Made by a program: the position numbers and the translations under genes. Shown piece by piece: positions 26,547-34,698 of a stretch of DNA of 64,000 nt. This DNA is from Hamadaea flava (GTDB lineage: Bacteria; Actinomycetota; Actinomycetes; Mycobacteriales; Micromonosporaceae), in contig NZ_JAMZDZ010000001.1 of the NCBI RefSeq assembly GCF_024172085.1, positions 1,984,001-2,048,000 of the forward strand, read 5' to 3'. Positions within the stretch are counted from its first letter, which is position 1. Each line of letters starts with the position of its first letter. The notes below the pieces were generated by a model, which was not told where the DNA came from, did no database searches, and worked only from the letters and a program-made list of their open reading frames with translations.

Positions 26547-26814
26547 ATCCGTTCAAGCCAGCATGCCTCAACGGAACCGCGGGTTCACGGCAACTCGCCG
26601 ACCAGCCCCGCTCACCCGACCGCTCCAGCGGCGGGTCAGGTAAGCCAGCCGTTGTCGCGTGACCGCGAGTCGCACGGTCATGCCGATGGGGTGGCCGGTG
26701 TTGAGCCGTGTCTTTCACGGTGATGCGGAGGCAGCCGGGATGCCTGCGGCGTCCAGGGTGTACCGGATGACGGGGCGGAACCTTTGTCGTTGCCCGATCA
26801 GGGATGATCACGGG

Positions 26815-27567
26815 GTGGCTGACTTGATCGAACACCTGGAGTCGTTCCTCGGGCCTATCGCAGGTGGAAGCCGAGGAGATGATGCGACGCCTGAGGGCGT
26901 TCAAGTGGCGTGGTTCGGCCCTGACGTACCGTTCGGCGGAGTCACGACCCTGGTGACCATCGGGCTGTCGCGGCGCCATCTCGGTCTGCCGAACGGTGAG
27001 GCTTTGCATCAGGAGTTGGTGATGCATGTTCCCACCGATGACTACCCGGCCCGCGCGGCAGGATTGATGTTCCAGGTGGCAGGCGAGATGGTTCGCCGTA
27101 GGGCCGGGCTGCAGCAGGGGCAGGTGATCGGTCCACGTGGGCACCTCTTCCCGGGCGGTCACACCACCGCCATGGTCGCAACCAGCCCAAGGTACCTGCC
27201 GGAGTCCTTCGCCGTCTGCCACACCGAGTCCGTAGCCGTGGTCCTGGCGTGGCTGATTCCCATCACTACCGGCGAGGCCGAGGTGATCCAGGTACTGGGG
27301 TGGGAGGCGCTGGAGCAAGCGTTCGCGGCGCAGAATCCAGACCTAGCCGACCCGGCTCGGACGGAAGTCACGCTCGACCAGGCCTCGACTGGCGGCCCGC
27401 GTGCCAGCGGCGAACCCACGGCATATCACACAGATTCCACGCTTAGGAGCGTGGCGCATCGGCCGGCGCAGGGACTCGAGGGTTCATCGGGCCGATCAGC
27501 GCCCGCCCTCGGGTCTCGCGGTTTCGACGGCTGCGCCGCTACACCGGTTGCGCCAGGTCCTGAATGA
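26815..27567 (+). CDS. SUFU-domain (suppressor of fused) protein
   Basis: GTG 26815 gives 250 residues; the open frame begins earlier at 26659 but the homologous part starts at VADLIEHLESFLG. Family landmarks are FGGVTTLVTIGLSRRHLGLP, QELVMHVPTDDYPA, GPRGHLFPGG and VVLAWLIPITTGEAE. Bacterial SUFU proteins are frequent immunity proteins in polymorphic toxin systems. The last ~60 residues are low in family character and Gly/Ser-rich. No toxin gene is adjacent. The gene converges on the PLD gene and overlaps it by 29 bp. Confidence 0.8.
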   Translation: MADLIEHLESFLGPIAGGSRGDDATPEGVQVAWFGPDVPFGGVTTLVTIGLSRRHLGLPNGEALHQELVMHVPTDDYPARAAGLMFQVAGEMVRRRAGLQQGQVIGPRGHLFPGGHTTAMVATSPRYLPESFAVCHTESVAVVLAWLIPITTGEAEVIQVLGWEALEQAFAAQNPDLADPARTEVTLDQASTGGPRASGEPTAYHTDSTLRSVAHRPAQGLEGSSGRSAPALGSRGFDGCAATPVAPGPE

Positions 27568-28645
27568 TGCGTTCGATCTCGGCGAGCGCGTACGCGGCCA
27601 GTTGCTGTTGGGCGGTTTCGGCCCGCGCATTGGTCTCTTCAAGGTCGCCGAGGACGACGATGTTCTCGTCGTTGATGGTGTTCGCCGGGTCGGTGTAGTT
27701 GAAGCTGCCAATGATGACCAGGCGGCTGTCGATGACCATCAGCTTGTGGTGGACTTTGCGCACACCGGTGCCGGGCCGGTTCGTGAACAGCTCCGCTCCC
27801 GCCGCCTTGAGTGGTGCGGTGGCAGCCCAGGTGTGTACCCCCTGGCCGCGGTCCAGGACACCACGGATACGCGCGATCGACGGCAGCAGTCGCAGCATAG
27901 TGTCGTCGATGCCGGAGCTTTGCGAGAACGTGTACATCGCGAAGTCGATGCTGTGCTGGGCCTTGAGCATCTGCTTCATGATCTCCATCTCGGGCCCGTG
28001 CATCGGCGCGAACAGCGGTTTCACACGCACCCGACCGAGCCGGAACTCCCCCGGTTTCGGTTCGAGGCGCTCATGGAGCTCACCGAACGTGCCCGAGCGC
28101 ATCCGCATGAACTCCCTCAAGTACTGCCCGGCGGCGGAGTCGCCGCGCAGGATGACTACGTGGTTGAGGTTGTTGCCTTTTGCCAACGCCGGGCTGGTGA
28201 TCGTGTTGATGCCGGTGTCTGTTTGGGTGAAGTTCGTCGAGCCCGTCAGCACCGCTGCGGTCGACTGGCCAGGATCGCGCACGACGAACTTCTGATGAAA
28301 GATCCCCGGGTTAAGGTCACTGACCACATCCAGGCCGGCGCGCAGCAGCGCGGCATGGATGGTGCGGTTGACTTCGTTGGCGCCTCCGGGCTGCCACGGG
28401 TCGGCGAGTGGCTCATCTACCTCACGGAGGTAGTCGCCTTCCAGGATCAGCTGCACCCGGACACCGCGGGCTTTGGCGGCGAGGACCGCCCGTCCGATGG
28501 GTTCGGAGTCCAGTTCCTGGACGGCGATGAACAGGCTGTGCTTGGCACCGTCGAGGAAGGTGCGGATGACTTGGTCGAGATCATCCGGACCGCCCAGCAC
28601 GGTCGGGCCAGCGTAGAACTCCAGCGACCCCAGCTTGATGCCCAT
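27539..28645 (-). CDS. Phospholipase D-family phosphodiesterase
   Basis: ATG 28645 gives 368 residues. Two PLD active-site modules are visible. The first is FHQKFVVRDPG...LTGSTNFT (about 165-195), with Asp replaced in a usual HxK(x)4D spacing by D in VVRD. The second is VHHKLMVIDSRLVIIGSFN with the trailing NINDEN-like ENIVVLG (about 300-335). The fold is that of secreted or cytosolic phosphodiesterases; no signal peptide is seen, so a cytosolic nuclease or lipase is possible. Ending Ala/Gln-rich helices may be a coiled coil. It converges on the SUFU gene with a short overlap. Confidence 0.85.
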   Translation of the reverse strand: MGIKLGSLEFYAGPTVLGGPDDLDQVIRTFLDGAKHSLFIAVQELDSEPIGRAVLAAKARGVRVQLILEGDYLREVDEPLADPWQPGGANEVNRTIHAALLRAGLDVVSDLNPGIFHQKFVVRDPGQSTAAVLTGSTNFTQTDTGINTITSPALAKGNNLNHVVILRGDSAAGQYLREFMRMRSGTFGELHERLEPKPGEFRLGRVRVKPLFAPMHGPEMEIMKQMLKAQHSIDFAMYTFSQSSGIDDTMLRLLPSIARIRGVLDRGQGVHTWAATAPLKAAGAELFTNRPGTGVRKVHHKLMVIDSRLVIIGSFNYTDPANTINDENIVVLGDLEETNARAETAQQQLAAYALAEIERIIQDLAQPV

Positions 28646-29170
28646 CGCCCGACCTCGTTTCGATCGACCTGAGATCAGTGTGACGCCGACACGGCAATCA
28701 GGGTTGCGAATTGACTGGATTTGGATAGCGAGAGGGTTAGCCCGCACCCGGCGGATCAGAGCAACGTGTCCAGACCCGCGCGCAGGATGTCGCCGATCGG
28801 GGTTGAACGAGTCAAGCTTCGACGCCCACGCTGGCAGCGACTTACACGGCTGCGGCCGGGCCGATGCAAAGCCGCCCGGACTGTGCAACGACTAACCTGG
28901 TACTTCAACGCGACAGCACGGCCGGGCAGCAGCCCCCAACGAGCGTCACGTCGGACCGCCGCATACAGATGAAGCTTTTACACGGGGGCCTTCGCCAAGC
29001 CCGTCCGACCAGCCGATATTCCCGTCCCGCAGGCGAGCCGAAACTCGCGATCCCCCCGACCGGGAACCCCGCCTATGGCGCCCAAACTGTTAAACAACCT
29101 CCTGATCAGCGGGCCGCGAGAGAATGCGCGCTGGTCTGACTCGCATCGCCTTCTTGCAAGATGCGGCCTC
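28646..29170. other. Gene-poor gap
   Basis: I see no coding region with a credible start or codon pattern here. It ends at an IS terminal repeat (29172). Confidence 0.5.
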
Positions 29171-29171
29171 T

Positions 29172-29192
29172 AGGTTCTGTCTCGCGGATCAT
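29172..29192 (+). repeat. Solo left terminal repeat of an IS5-like element
   Basis: AGGTTCTGTCTCGCGGATCAT here is the exact reverse complement of 30163-30183. A second left-type copy with mismatches lies at 29649-29669, directly before the transposase remnant. CTAG borders all three ends. Confidence 0.75.
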
Positions 29193-29295
29193 CCGATCAC
29201 GTCCAGTCGGAGTAGTCTTTCGCCGACATCCTGGACGGCCTGTCTCATGACCGAGCGCCTGACCGACTGGGCTGGATTCGGGTGGGGGCGGCAGC

Positions 29296-29649
29296 GTGAT
29301 CGGCATCGACCAGTTCATCGCGGAGATGACGTGTCGCTTCCCCGGACTTCAGGGCGAGGTCGACGCTCACGTTGAGAACAACGATGGCCTGCTGGCGCAC
29401 GTGCTCTTCTGGGACATCACCAGCGATGTCTTAGTGGCGTTCCGTGGCGATGATGACGGGCTGAGTTGGCGCGATGCGCTCGCGTTCTTCGATGAAAGCT
29501 ATCTCCGTGGCGACCGGGAAGTGCGGGAAGTCCTCGTCACGTCGTTTCTGCTGAACCTGCCGTGGCCGGATCAACCGGGGTACGAGATCGTTGGTCATCT
29601 CGGGCCGGTGCTGGCGGAGAGATTCGTCGCGGTGCGGCCGAATGGCTAG
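29296..29649 (+). CDS. Small acidic hypothetical protein between IS ends
   Basis: This 117-residue protein starts at GTG 29296. Landmarks are IDQFIAEMTCRFPGLQGEVDAH, an acidic centre, and a C-terminal GYEIVGHLGPVLAERF. It looks like small cytosolic proteins of the DUF7674 type (recollection, not verified), often found beside toxin or immunity genes. It is bounded by an IS terminal repeat on the left and by a second terminal repeat overlapping its stop codon (29649). It may thus have been moved as a passenger or have been disrupted at its 3' end. Confidence 0.6.
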   Translation: MIGIDQFIAEMTCRFPGLQGEVDAHVENNDGLLAHVLFWDITSDVLVAFRGDDDGLSWRDALAFFDESYLRGDREVREVLVTSFLLNLPWPDQPGYEIVGHLGPVLAERFVAVRPNG

Positions 29650-30183
29650 GTTCCCACTCGCGGATCATGAGTCTCGCTCGTTGGACGGACATGGCCCGTG
29701 GAGACCTGAGCAACGCCGAGTGGGCTGTGCTGGAGCCGATGCTTCCGGCGCAGGCCGCTCGTGGTGGCCAGTGGCGTGACCACCGGCAGGTCGTCAATGC
29801 GATCTGCTGGATCATGCGCACCGGGTCGCCGTGGCGCGACCTGCCCGAACGCTACGGCCCGTGGAAGACCGCGTACCAGCGGTTCCGGCGCTGGGCCGCC
29901 GACGGCACGTGGGCCATGCTCAAGAAGCAGGTCATCGCCCTGGCCGAAGCAGACGGCGACATCGACTGGGACGCCCAGATCGACTCCACGATCGTGCGGG
30001 TGCACCAGCATGCCGCCGGTGCGCGAAAAGGGGGCTCGACCCCGACGAATCCAAGCACTGGCGCGGCCTGGCCACCCGCTTCGACAAACTGGCCAGCCAC
30101 TACCGAGCCACACTCGACCTCGTCGAGACTCTGGACTGGCTACGCGCCGTGCCCGACGGACATGATCCGCGAGACAGAACCTA
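29648..30183 (+). mobile_element. Internally deleted IS5-like element
   Basis: The left end at 29648 (TAGGTTCCCACTCGCGGATCAT) and right end at 30163-30183 (ATGATCCGCGAGACAGAACCT) form imperfect terminal repeats around a deleted transposase. Only about 535 bp remain, compared with roughly 850 or more for a complete element. Confidence 0.75.
29691..30183 (+). pseudogene. IS5-family transposase, internal deletion and frameshift
   Basis: From ATG 29691 the N-terminal DUF4096-like part is intact (LSNAEWAVLEPMLP, WIMRTGSPWRDLPERYGPW, QIDSTIVRVHQHAAGARKGG). At about 30035 the frame changes and the sequence jumps to the family's C-terminal end (ESKHWRGLATRFDKLASHY...RDRT). The catalytic middle is missing, so it cannot be active. 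Confidence 0.85.
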
Positions 30184-30196
30184 GGCCCAATGGCCA

Positions 30197-30622
30197 TCAG
30201 ATCTCTATACGTCGCTGCCACCACGGCAGGTCACATGGCGCAAACGGGTCGTTGACAGTCCGCGCTACCACACGCTCGTCGATAGGATCAACCGCAAGGC
30301 GCAGCTCTCGACGTGCCTTGCCCCGCAGGTACCAAATCGCTCGTTCCAACAGCGTCCTGACGTGATCCATAGGTGAGTCGCTATATCCGTAACGCCAGCC
30401 TTCGGCGTTGCGCGGACGTCGAGCTCGTTGGCTCCAGCGGTTGAAAGTTCGCGCGACATAGCCTGGCGGCAGCTGATGACGGCGCTCGAAGCAAGCGATC
30501 TGACGATTGGTGGAAGCCGAAAGGCCGCGAATGACCGGCGGGCGACGCGTAACCGCCGTCGAATGTCGGCTGACGTGGAGCGGCAGGTGTTTCCGAATCT
30601 CGCCCGGTGATCGGCGAGGCAT
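30197..30622 (-). CDS. Hypothetical basic protein
   Basis: ATG 30622 has AGGAAG 6 bp upstream; 141 residues. It is Arg-rich at the start (MPRRSPGEIRKHLPLHVS) and has Trp-containing segments WRYGYSDSPMDHV and AIWYLRGKARRELRLAVDP. No family recognised. The codon pattern is high-GC and regular, supporting a real gene. The stop lies 14 bp from the IS end at 30183, so the natural C-terminus may have been changed by the insertion. Confidence 0.5.
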   Translation of the reverse strand: MPRRSPGEIRKHLPLHVSRHSTAVTRRPPVIRGLSASTNRQIACFERRHQLPPGYVARTFNRWSQRARRPRNAEGWRYGYSDSPMDHVRTLLERAIWYLRGKARRELRLAVDPIDERVVARTVNDPFAPCDLPWWQRRIEI

Positions 30623-30974
30623 GAGTACTTCCTGTTGGCCAGCGGCCTTCGTAGGCGCGCAAAGACTAGTGCCGACCATACTGCAGACCCGCGCCCGTTG
30701 ACGCCACTCAGACGAGCTGCCCCATTACCGCCATTTCGGCTGTTTAATGCCTCGGGCCGGTAGCGCGCACGGCCAATCGTCAGTGCGGATCAGCATCGAT
30801 CACGGAAAGTCGGCCAGAACCCCGATCTGACGAACATAATCAAGCAGTCGAGTGTGACCTCGCGATCATGCGAAACGTGTAGGACCCTCCACCGGCCGGC
30901 CCTCCCCCTTCCGTTGGCGCTGGTGGCCGTCGCCACCGGCCCCAGCGAGGCGAGAAGGTCGCGGTTCAGCTCGG

Positions 30975-31024
30975 CTGTCAGAGTCTGTTAGAGCACCTGG
31001 CCACGAGCGGAGTGATCCTGTTAG
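30975..31024 (+). promoter_or_regulatory. CTGTCAG/CTGTTAG boxes before the small-protein operon
   Basis: CTGTCAG at 30975-30981, CTGTTAG at 30985-30991 (10 bp apart, one helical turn) and CTGTTAG at 31018-31024. They lie 180-230 bp upstream of the first gene start at 31205. The rest of the 582-bp gap 30623-31204 shows no gene. Confidence 0.6.
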
Positions 31025-31204
31025 GTGGCGGCGCTACGGTCGCCCCATCTCATCTCTCTAAGCCTCGCGGCCAGCTCATCACCGGTTTGTTCGGTACAAC
31101 GCCCACCTTCAGGTCGGCTGTCCTCCGTCTACGGAGCACCGGACTCTCCGCGCTTCACCAGCCCGCCGCGCAGGGCTTCCCATCTCCATCACAGGAGGAC
31201 GTCC

Positions 31205-31648
31205 ATGCTGAAACCTGCCTGGTATCTGGCGGATCTCGACTTCTACGGCGAGACGCGCGCCGTCCCGACGCCAGCTTTCCTGCCCGGTGGACTGCCAGAG
31301 TTGCTGTCCGGCGACGAGCAGCCGCTGACACCAGCACGGGTCATCCAGTCCCTGCGCATAGCTGTCGCCGCGGTCGAGCACGTCCACGACGCCACCGGGC
31401 ACACCGTCCAACTCCTGCGCAAGCCAGAGGACACACGCCGGGTCCTGCTCGGCGTCAACCTGCTGGCGGCGCACCTCGCGCAGCTGCTGCCTGGCCTGGC
31501 CGACCACGTCGACCGCCAGCTCCCCGAGAACCATGGACGGCCGGCTGGTCCCGAGTTGCGTCAGGCCGCCGCGATGGCCGAGCAAGTCGCCGCTCACGCC
31601 AGCGAGGCTGAGTTGGCGCTGCGGGCTGTCGAGGAACGCCAGCGCTAG
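31205..31648 (+). CDS. Hypothetical ICE operon protein 1
   Basis: ATG 31205 follows a strong AGGAGG. 147 residues, mostly helical: LTPARVIQSLRIAVAAVEHVH, LLGVNLLAAHLAQLLPGLADHV and AAMAEQVAAHASEAELALR. No known motif. It is the first gene of a seven-gene operon (31205-35091). The operon layout, small soluble proteins separated by hairpins, is typical of ICE early or maintenance regions, but no specific role can be read. Confidence 0.75.
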   Translation: MLKPAWYLADLDFYGETRAVPTPAFLPGGLPELLSGDEQPLTPARVIQSLRIAVAAVEHVHDATGHTVQLLRKPEDTRRVLLGVNLLAAHLAQLLPGLADHVDRQLPENHGRPAGPELRQAAAMAEQVAAHASEAELALRAVEERQR

Positions 31649-31705
31649 CCGACAGCTCTCCCCCACCATCTGCCCGCCCACCTGGTGGGCTTCGTCATTT
31701 CCGCC

Positions 31706-31738
31706 AAAGGGGGCGCACCGACTCGGTGCGCCCCCTTT
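31706..31738 (+). terminator. Perfect 15-bp hairpin between operon genes 1 and 2
   Basis: AAAGGGGGCGCACCG and its exact complement flank a 3-nt loop ACT. The stem ends in TTT, as in an intrinsic terminator, yet the next ribosome-binding site (GAAGGAG) starts 12 bp later. Could act as a partial terminator. Confidence 0.7.
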
Positions 31739-31762
31739 CGTCGTTTCCGAAGGAGTCATCTG

Positions 31763-32362
31763 ATGACGATCCTTGTGATCTCGCATGCGCACGCGCGTTG
31801 GGATCCGCTCGCTCTGGCCACGTGGCCAACCAGGATCCGGCAAGCTGTATCCAACAGCCTCAGCAAACAGCGCGGCCATCGGCCGGCAGCCGAGACGCTT
31901 GCGCTCGTTGGTCTCATCGGCGAGTTCGGCGTCCGGACGCTGCCGTGCCCGCCGCACGTGCTGGCTCACGATCTGGTCACTCTCGCCGACACCGTCCCCC
32001 TGGGGTTGCTCGAGGACGTTGATGCTGCCCGTGTCGTCGCGGCAGCCGCTCGGGTCATGGGCGCCGATACCCTGGCGCACCCGGACGGGCTTGAACTGGT
32101 CGCCGCCCGTGCGCACTTCGCGATCATCGCCGACACGATCGGCCTTCTCCCAAACTGGTTCGCCGATATACGCGTCGTACAACGCCTGCGTTCACGGTTC
32201 GCCGACGCCGTGGTTCGTGGACTTCGACGGGCGGCGCTCAGCACCTACGCCGCCGAACTGGATGCACTCGGCAAACCACTCGCAGCGTCGGCGGGCGTTC
32301 GCGACCTCGCTGTCGCCCGAGCGGCCGAGGAAGCCGGATGGTGGCGGAGGGCCGGGCGATGA
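31763..32362 (+). CDS. Hypothetical ICE operon protein 2
   Basis: ATG 31763 with GAAGGAG upstream; 199 residues. Helical and Ala/Leu-rich, with LALVGLIGEFGVRTLPCPPHVLAHDLVTLAD (residues about 45-75) and many DxxxAARxVAAA-like segments. Ends with GWWRRAGR. No recognised domain. Its stop overlaps the next start (ATGA at 32359), so genes 2 and 3 are translationally coupled. Confidence 0.72.
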   Translation: MTILVISHAHARWDPLALATWPTRIRQAVSNSLSKQRGHRPAAETLALVGLIGEFGVRTLPCPPHVLAHDLVTLADTVPLGLLEDVDAARVVAAAARVMGADTLAHPDGLELVAARAHFAIIADTIGLLPNWFADIRVVQRLRSRFADAVVRGLRRAALSTYAAELDALGKPLAASAGVRDLAVARAAEEAGWWRRAGR

Positions 32363-32976
32363 TCCAAGCCCTGTGTGGTGCGTGCGCCGGCCAACTCGTC
32401 TCGGACCTGGGCCTGGTTCGCGGCTACGGTTTGCCCCAGTGGCGGCATCTAGACGAGACATCCTGCCCCGGGGATCCGGTTGTCGATCTTCAGGCCAGCA
32501 CGATGGAGCCGAATGAGGATCTACTGCCTGACGAGGTCGCGTCGTTCACCGTCGACTTCGAGCGCGACTTCGGCACCGTCATGACGTCAGCGGCAGTGGC
32601 AGCGCAGCTGAGCAGATGGCTTGCCCATGCGACCACGGATGCGTGGGCGCCTCGTATTGATCCGGTGCAGGTTCTTCCCCTGCTCGGGGCGATGCTGCCG
32701 CATCTATCGGACCTTGCCATGAACCTCAGCCGACACCTGGCCCGGGAAGACCGCGAACGGCGGCGTACCCAGCTCGCTGGCAACGCCGAAGGGGCACGGC
32801 GCGACTCACGGTTGACCGTTGGCGCGCGCCAGGACCTCATCGCGGTCGCCGAGTTGCTCACCGACGCGGCCATCCGAGCCAGTAACGCCTTCACCTTGGC
32901 GGCCATCGGCAGCCCTGACCGTCCGTCTCCCTGGGGCACTGACGACGGCATGGCTCCGCGGAGGGAGGACTCATGA
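32359..32976 (+). CDS. Hypothetical ICE operon protein 3
   Basis: ATG 32359 overlaps the upstream stop by 4 bp; ATG 32338 is an in-frame alternative. About 205 residues. The N-terminus has one CxxC pair (LCGACAGQL), then a mostly helical body (VAAQLSRWLAHATTDAW; LSDLAMNLSRHLAREDRERRRTQL). With only one CxxC pair a zinc site would need more ligands. Its stop overlaps gene 4 by 4 bp (ATGA at 32973). Confidence 0.72.
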   Translation: MIQALCGACAGQLVSDLGLVRGYGLPQWRHLDETSCPGDPVVDLQASTMEPNEDLLPDEVASFTVDFERDFGTVMTSAAVAAQLSRWLAHATTDAWAPRIDPVQVLPLLGAMLPHLSDLAMNLSRHLAREDRERRRTQLAGNAEGARRDSRLTVGARQDLIAVAELLTDAAIRASNAFTLAAIGSPDRPSPWGTDDGMAPRREDS

Positions 32977-33347
32977 CCCACACCGAGTTCCGTCTCCTCG
33001 TCGTCCACCCAACCGGGCGGGCCGCCTTGCATGTGTACCGCGAGCTTCGCAAGGAAGACATCGGAGCCGTTCTCAACGCCGCAGTCGCCGGGCCGCTGGA
33101 GCTGCTCGCCGACGACGGGGCGATCACGACCTGGTGCAACGAGGAGGGAGCACGCCGTGGCCAGGCACCGAACCGGCCCGGGTCGGCGCTCGCTCAGCGC
33201 TACGGAGCGTCCGGCGACGTCCGTGCTGGCCTGATCGCGTTCAGCGGGAGCGACGGCAACGAGACGGTCAACCTGACCGACAGGCAGATCGACCTGCTGC
33301 TGGACCGGCTCGCAGCTATCAACGCTTGCCACGACAGCCAACAGTAG
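32973..33347 (+). CDS. DUF3846-like protein
   Basis: 124 residues. The pattern FRLLVVHPTG...VLNAAVAGPLELLADDGAIT, then WCNEEG, a conserved NRPGSALA and a final GLIAFSG matches DUF3846 proteins found on phages and plasmids. In other family members the NEEG and NR motifs are conserved. Biochemical role unknown. ATGA overlap with gene 3. Confidence 0.72.
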   Translation: MTHTEFRLLVVHPTGRAALHVYRELRKEDIGAVLNAAVAGPLELLADDGAITTWCNEEGARRGQAPNRPGSALAQRYGASGDVRAGLIAFSGSDGNETVNLTDRQIDLLLDRLAAINACHDSQQ

Positions 33348-33368
33348 CGGCTCAGCTCAGGCATTCCA

Positions 33369-33396
33369 GGCCCGCAGCCTTCATCGGCTGCGGGCC
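33369..33396 (+). promoter_or_regulatory. Perfect 11-bp hairpin between operon genes 4 and 5
   Basis: GGCCCGCAGCC and its complement with a TTCATC loop, ending 22 bp before ATG 33418. Confidence 0.65.
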
Positions 33397-33417
33397 GCTT
33401 CTGTTGAAAGGAGTCCC

Positions 33418-33900
33418 ATGTCCACCATCGACACCCTCGCAACCTGGCCCGCAGCGCTGCGCGCACCGGCGCTGGGCCGCCGAATCTGGGCGCGGACGGT
33501 TCGCCGTCTCGCGACCCGGCTGTTCGGCCTGTCCTGGCAGCTGCACCTGATCGCCGCAGCCGATGTCGCCCTGCCCACCGGCAACCGCCGCGAGGCTCTC
33601 GACCTCCTCACCGCAGCCGGATTCACGATCGAACTCGTCGTCAAAGGCCGGACCCGTCTCGTCCTCACGCCGGCCGCTGCCAGGGCGCGGCGGCTCGGAC
33701 GCCACGACAACGGCTGGTCCTGGCGAATCATGTTCGACACCCACGTCGCCGTCGATCCCGCCGACCACGTCGACGCGCGCATCCCGATGGACACCATCCG
33801 GTCGGACGTCATCTCAGTACTCGGTCCACCAGTCGTGTACGAGCTGGCCAGCGAAGCCGTGATCGACATGGGCAGCACTGCGAGTGCCCCAAAAGGGTGA
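33418..33900 (+). CDS. Hypothetical ICE operon protein 5
   Basis: ATG 33418 follows GAAAGGAG; 160 residues. The N-terminus is basic (ALGRRIWARTVRRLATRLFGL), followed by GNRREALDLLTAAGFTIEL and a C-terminal beta-rich part (SWRIMFDTHVAVDPADHVDARIP). No recognised domain. Basic residues in the first 50 positions could bind nucleic acid, but that is speculative. Confidence 0.68.
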   Translation: MSTIDTLATWPAALRAPALGRRIWARTVRRLATRLFGLSWQLHLIAAADVALPTGNRREALDLLTAAGFTIELVVKGRTRLVLTPAAARARRLGRHDNGWSWRIMFDTHVAVDPADHVDARIPMDTIRSDVISVLGPPVVYELASEAVIDMGSTASAPKG

Positions 33901-33926
33901 GGGCAGACGCGGCAACGTCTGCCCTC
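33899..33926 (+). promoter_or_regulatory. Perfect 11-bp hairpin between operon genes 5 and 6
   Basis: GAGGGCAGACG and its complement with loop CGGCAA; the first stem base overlaps the stop codon of gene 5. The ribosome-binding site GGAGGA of gene 6 follows. Confidence 0.65.
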
Positions 33927-33955
33927 GAGACCGCCGGAGCGATCGGAGGACTTCA

Positions 33956-34630
33956 GTGAATCCCTTCCTTGCCATAAGTGCAAGCGGAACTATCGCCGGG
34001 CTCATCGCGGCGCTCGCCGTCGCTCTGCACAATCTTCGCCGCCTGCGGGGCGCGCTCGTCGAACTGACCTGGCGAGCCGACCACGACCAGCTCACCCGGC
34101 TACCGAACCGGCACGTCCTGCATGCCACGCTCGGCCTGTGGCTGCAACGGCGACGCCCGGTCGCAGTCGCCATGCTTGACCTCGACGACTTCAAACAGAT
34201 CAATGACGACTACGGGTACGCCGCTGGCGACACCGTCTTGGTCTTCGCCGCCGACCGCGTCGCACGCGCTGCCAGCTACACCGGCGGCGTGGCCGCCCGG
34301 CTAGGCGGCGACGAGTTCGTGATCACCTGGTCCGATGTCGACCACGACACTGCCGCTCGGCATGCGGCCGCCGTGCTGGAGACCGTCACACGTGATCCTG
34401 TCCTCGTCCGCCACAGGGAGCTCCCGCTACCAGCATCGGTCGGTCTCGTCGTGAGCAACGGGCTCGACGACTACAGCGTCTCGCGCCTCCTCGCGCAAGC
34501 CGATGAAGCCCGAAGCCACGCCAAGGCGACAGGCAAGAACCGCCTCGTCGTCTGGCACGGCCAACTACCGGCCGCCGAAGGCCGCATCCGCGGAGGACGC
34601 CCCAACATCCGACTCCGCGACACCAACTAA
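33956..34630 (+). CDS. GGDEF diguanylate-cyclase-like protein
   Basis: GTG 33956 has GGAGGA 6 bp upstream (a longer frame from 33884 lies across the hairpin). 224 residues: one membrane helix (about 8-27, SGTIAGLIAALAVALHNL), then a GGDEF domain (DHDQLTRLPNRHVLHA, LDLDDFKQINDDYGYAAGD, RLGGDEFVI, KATGKNRLVVWHG). The catalytic GGDEF signature and metal-binding aspartates are intact. Such enzymes make c-di-GMP, a second messenger of surface growth and development. Its place inside an ICE operon is notable. The sensory part is absent. Confidence 0.88.
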   Translation: MNPFLAISASGTIAGLIAALAVALHNLRRLRGALVELTWRADHDQLTRLPNRHVLHATLGLWLQRRRPVAVAMLDLDDFKQINDDYGYAAGDTVLVFAADRVARAASYTGGVAARLGGDEFVITWSDVDHDTAARHAAAVLETVTRDPVLVRHRELPLPASVGLVVSNGLDDYSVSRLLAQADEARSHAKATGKNRLVVWHGQLPAAEGRIRGGRPNIRLRDTN

Positions 34631-34644
34631 GCCAGCAAGCCAAA

Positions 34645-34676
34645 TGCGCCCAGGACCGTGAGCGGTCCTGGGCGCA
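34645..34676 (+). promoter_or_regulatory. Perfect 14-bp hairpin between operon genes 6 and 7
   Basis: TGCGCCCAGGACCG and its complement with a 4-nt loop TGAG; gene 7 starts 23 bp later. Confidence 0.68.
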
Positions 34677-34698
34677 CCCGTTCGAGAAGAGAGTTCAC

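Noticed and set aside
31109-32182. 357-residue minus-strand frame opposite the small-protein operon
   Set aside because: Antisense shadow of genes with good ribosome-binding sites; high-GC DNA often leaves long antisense frames open.
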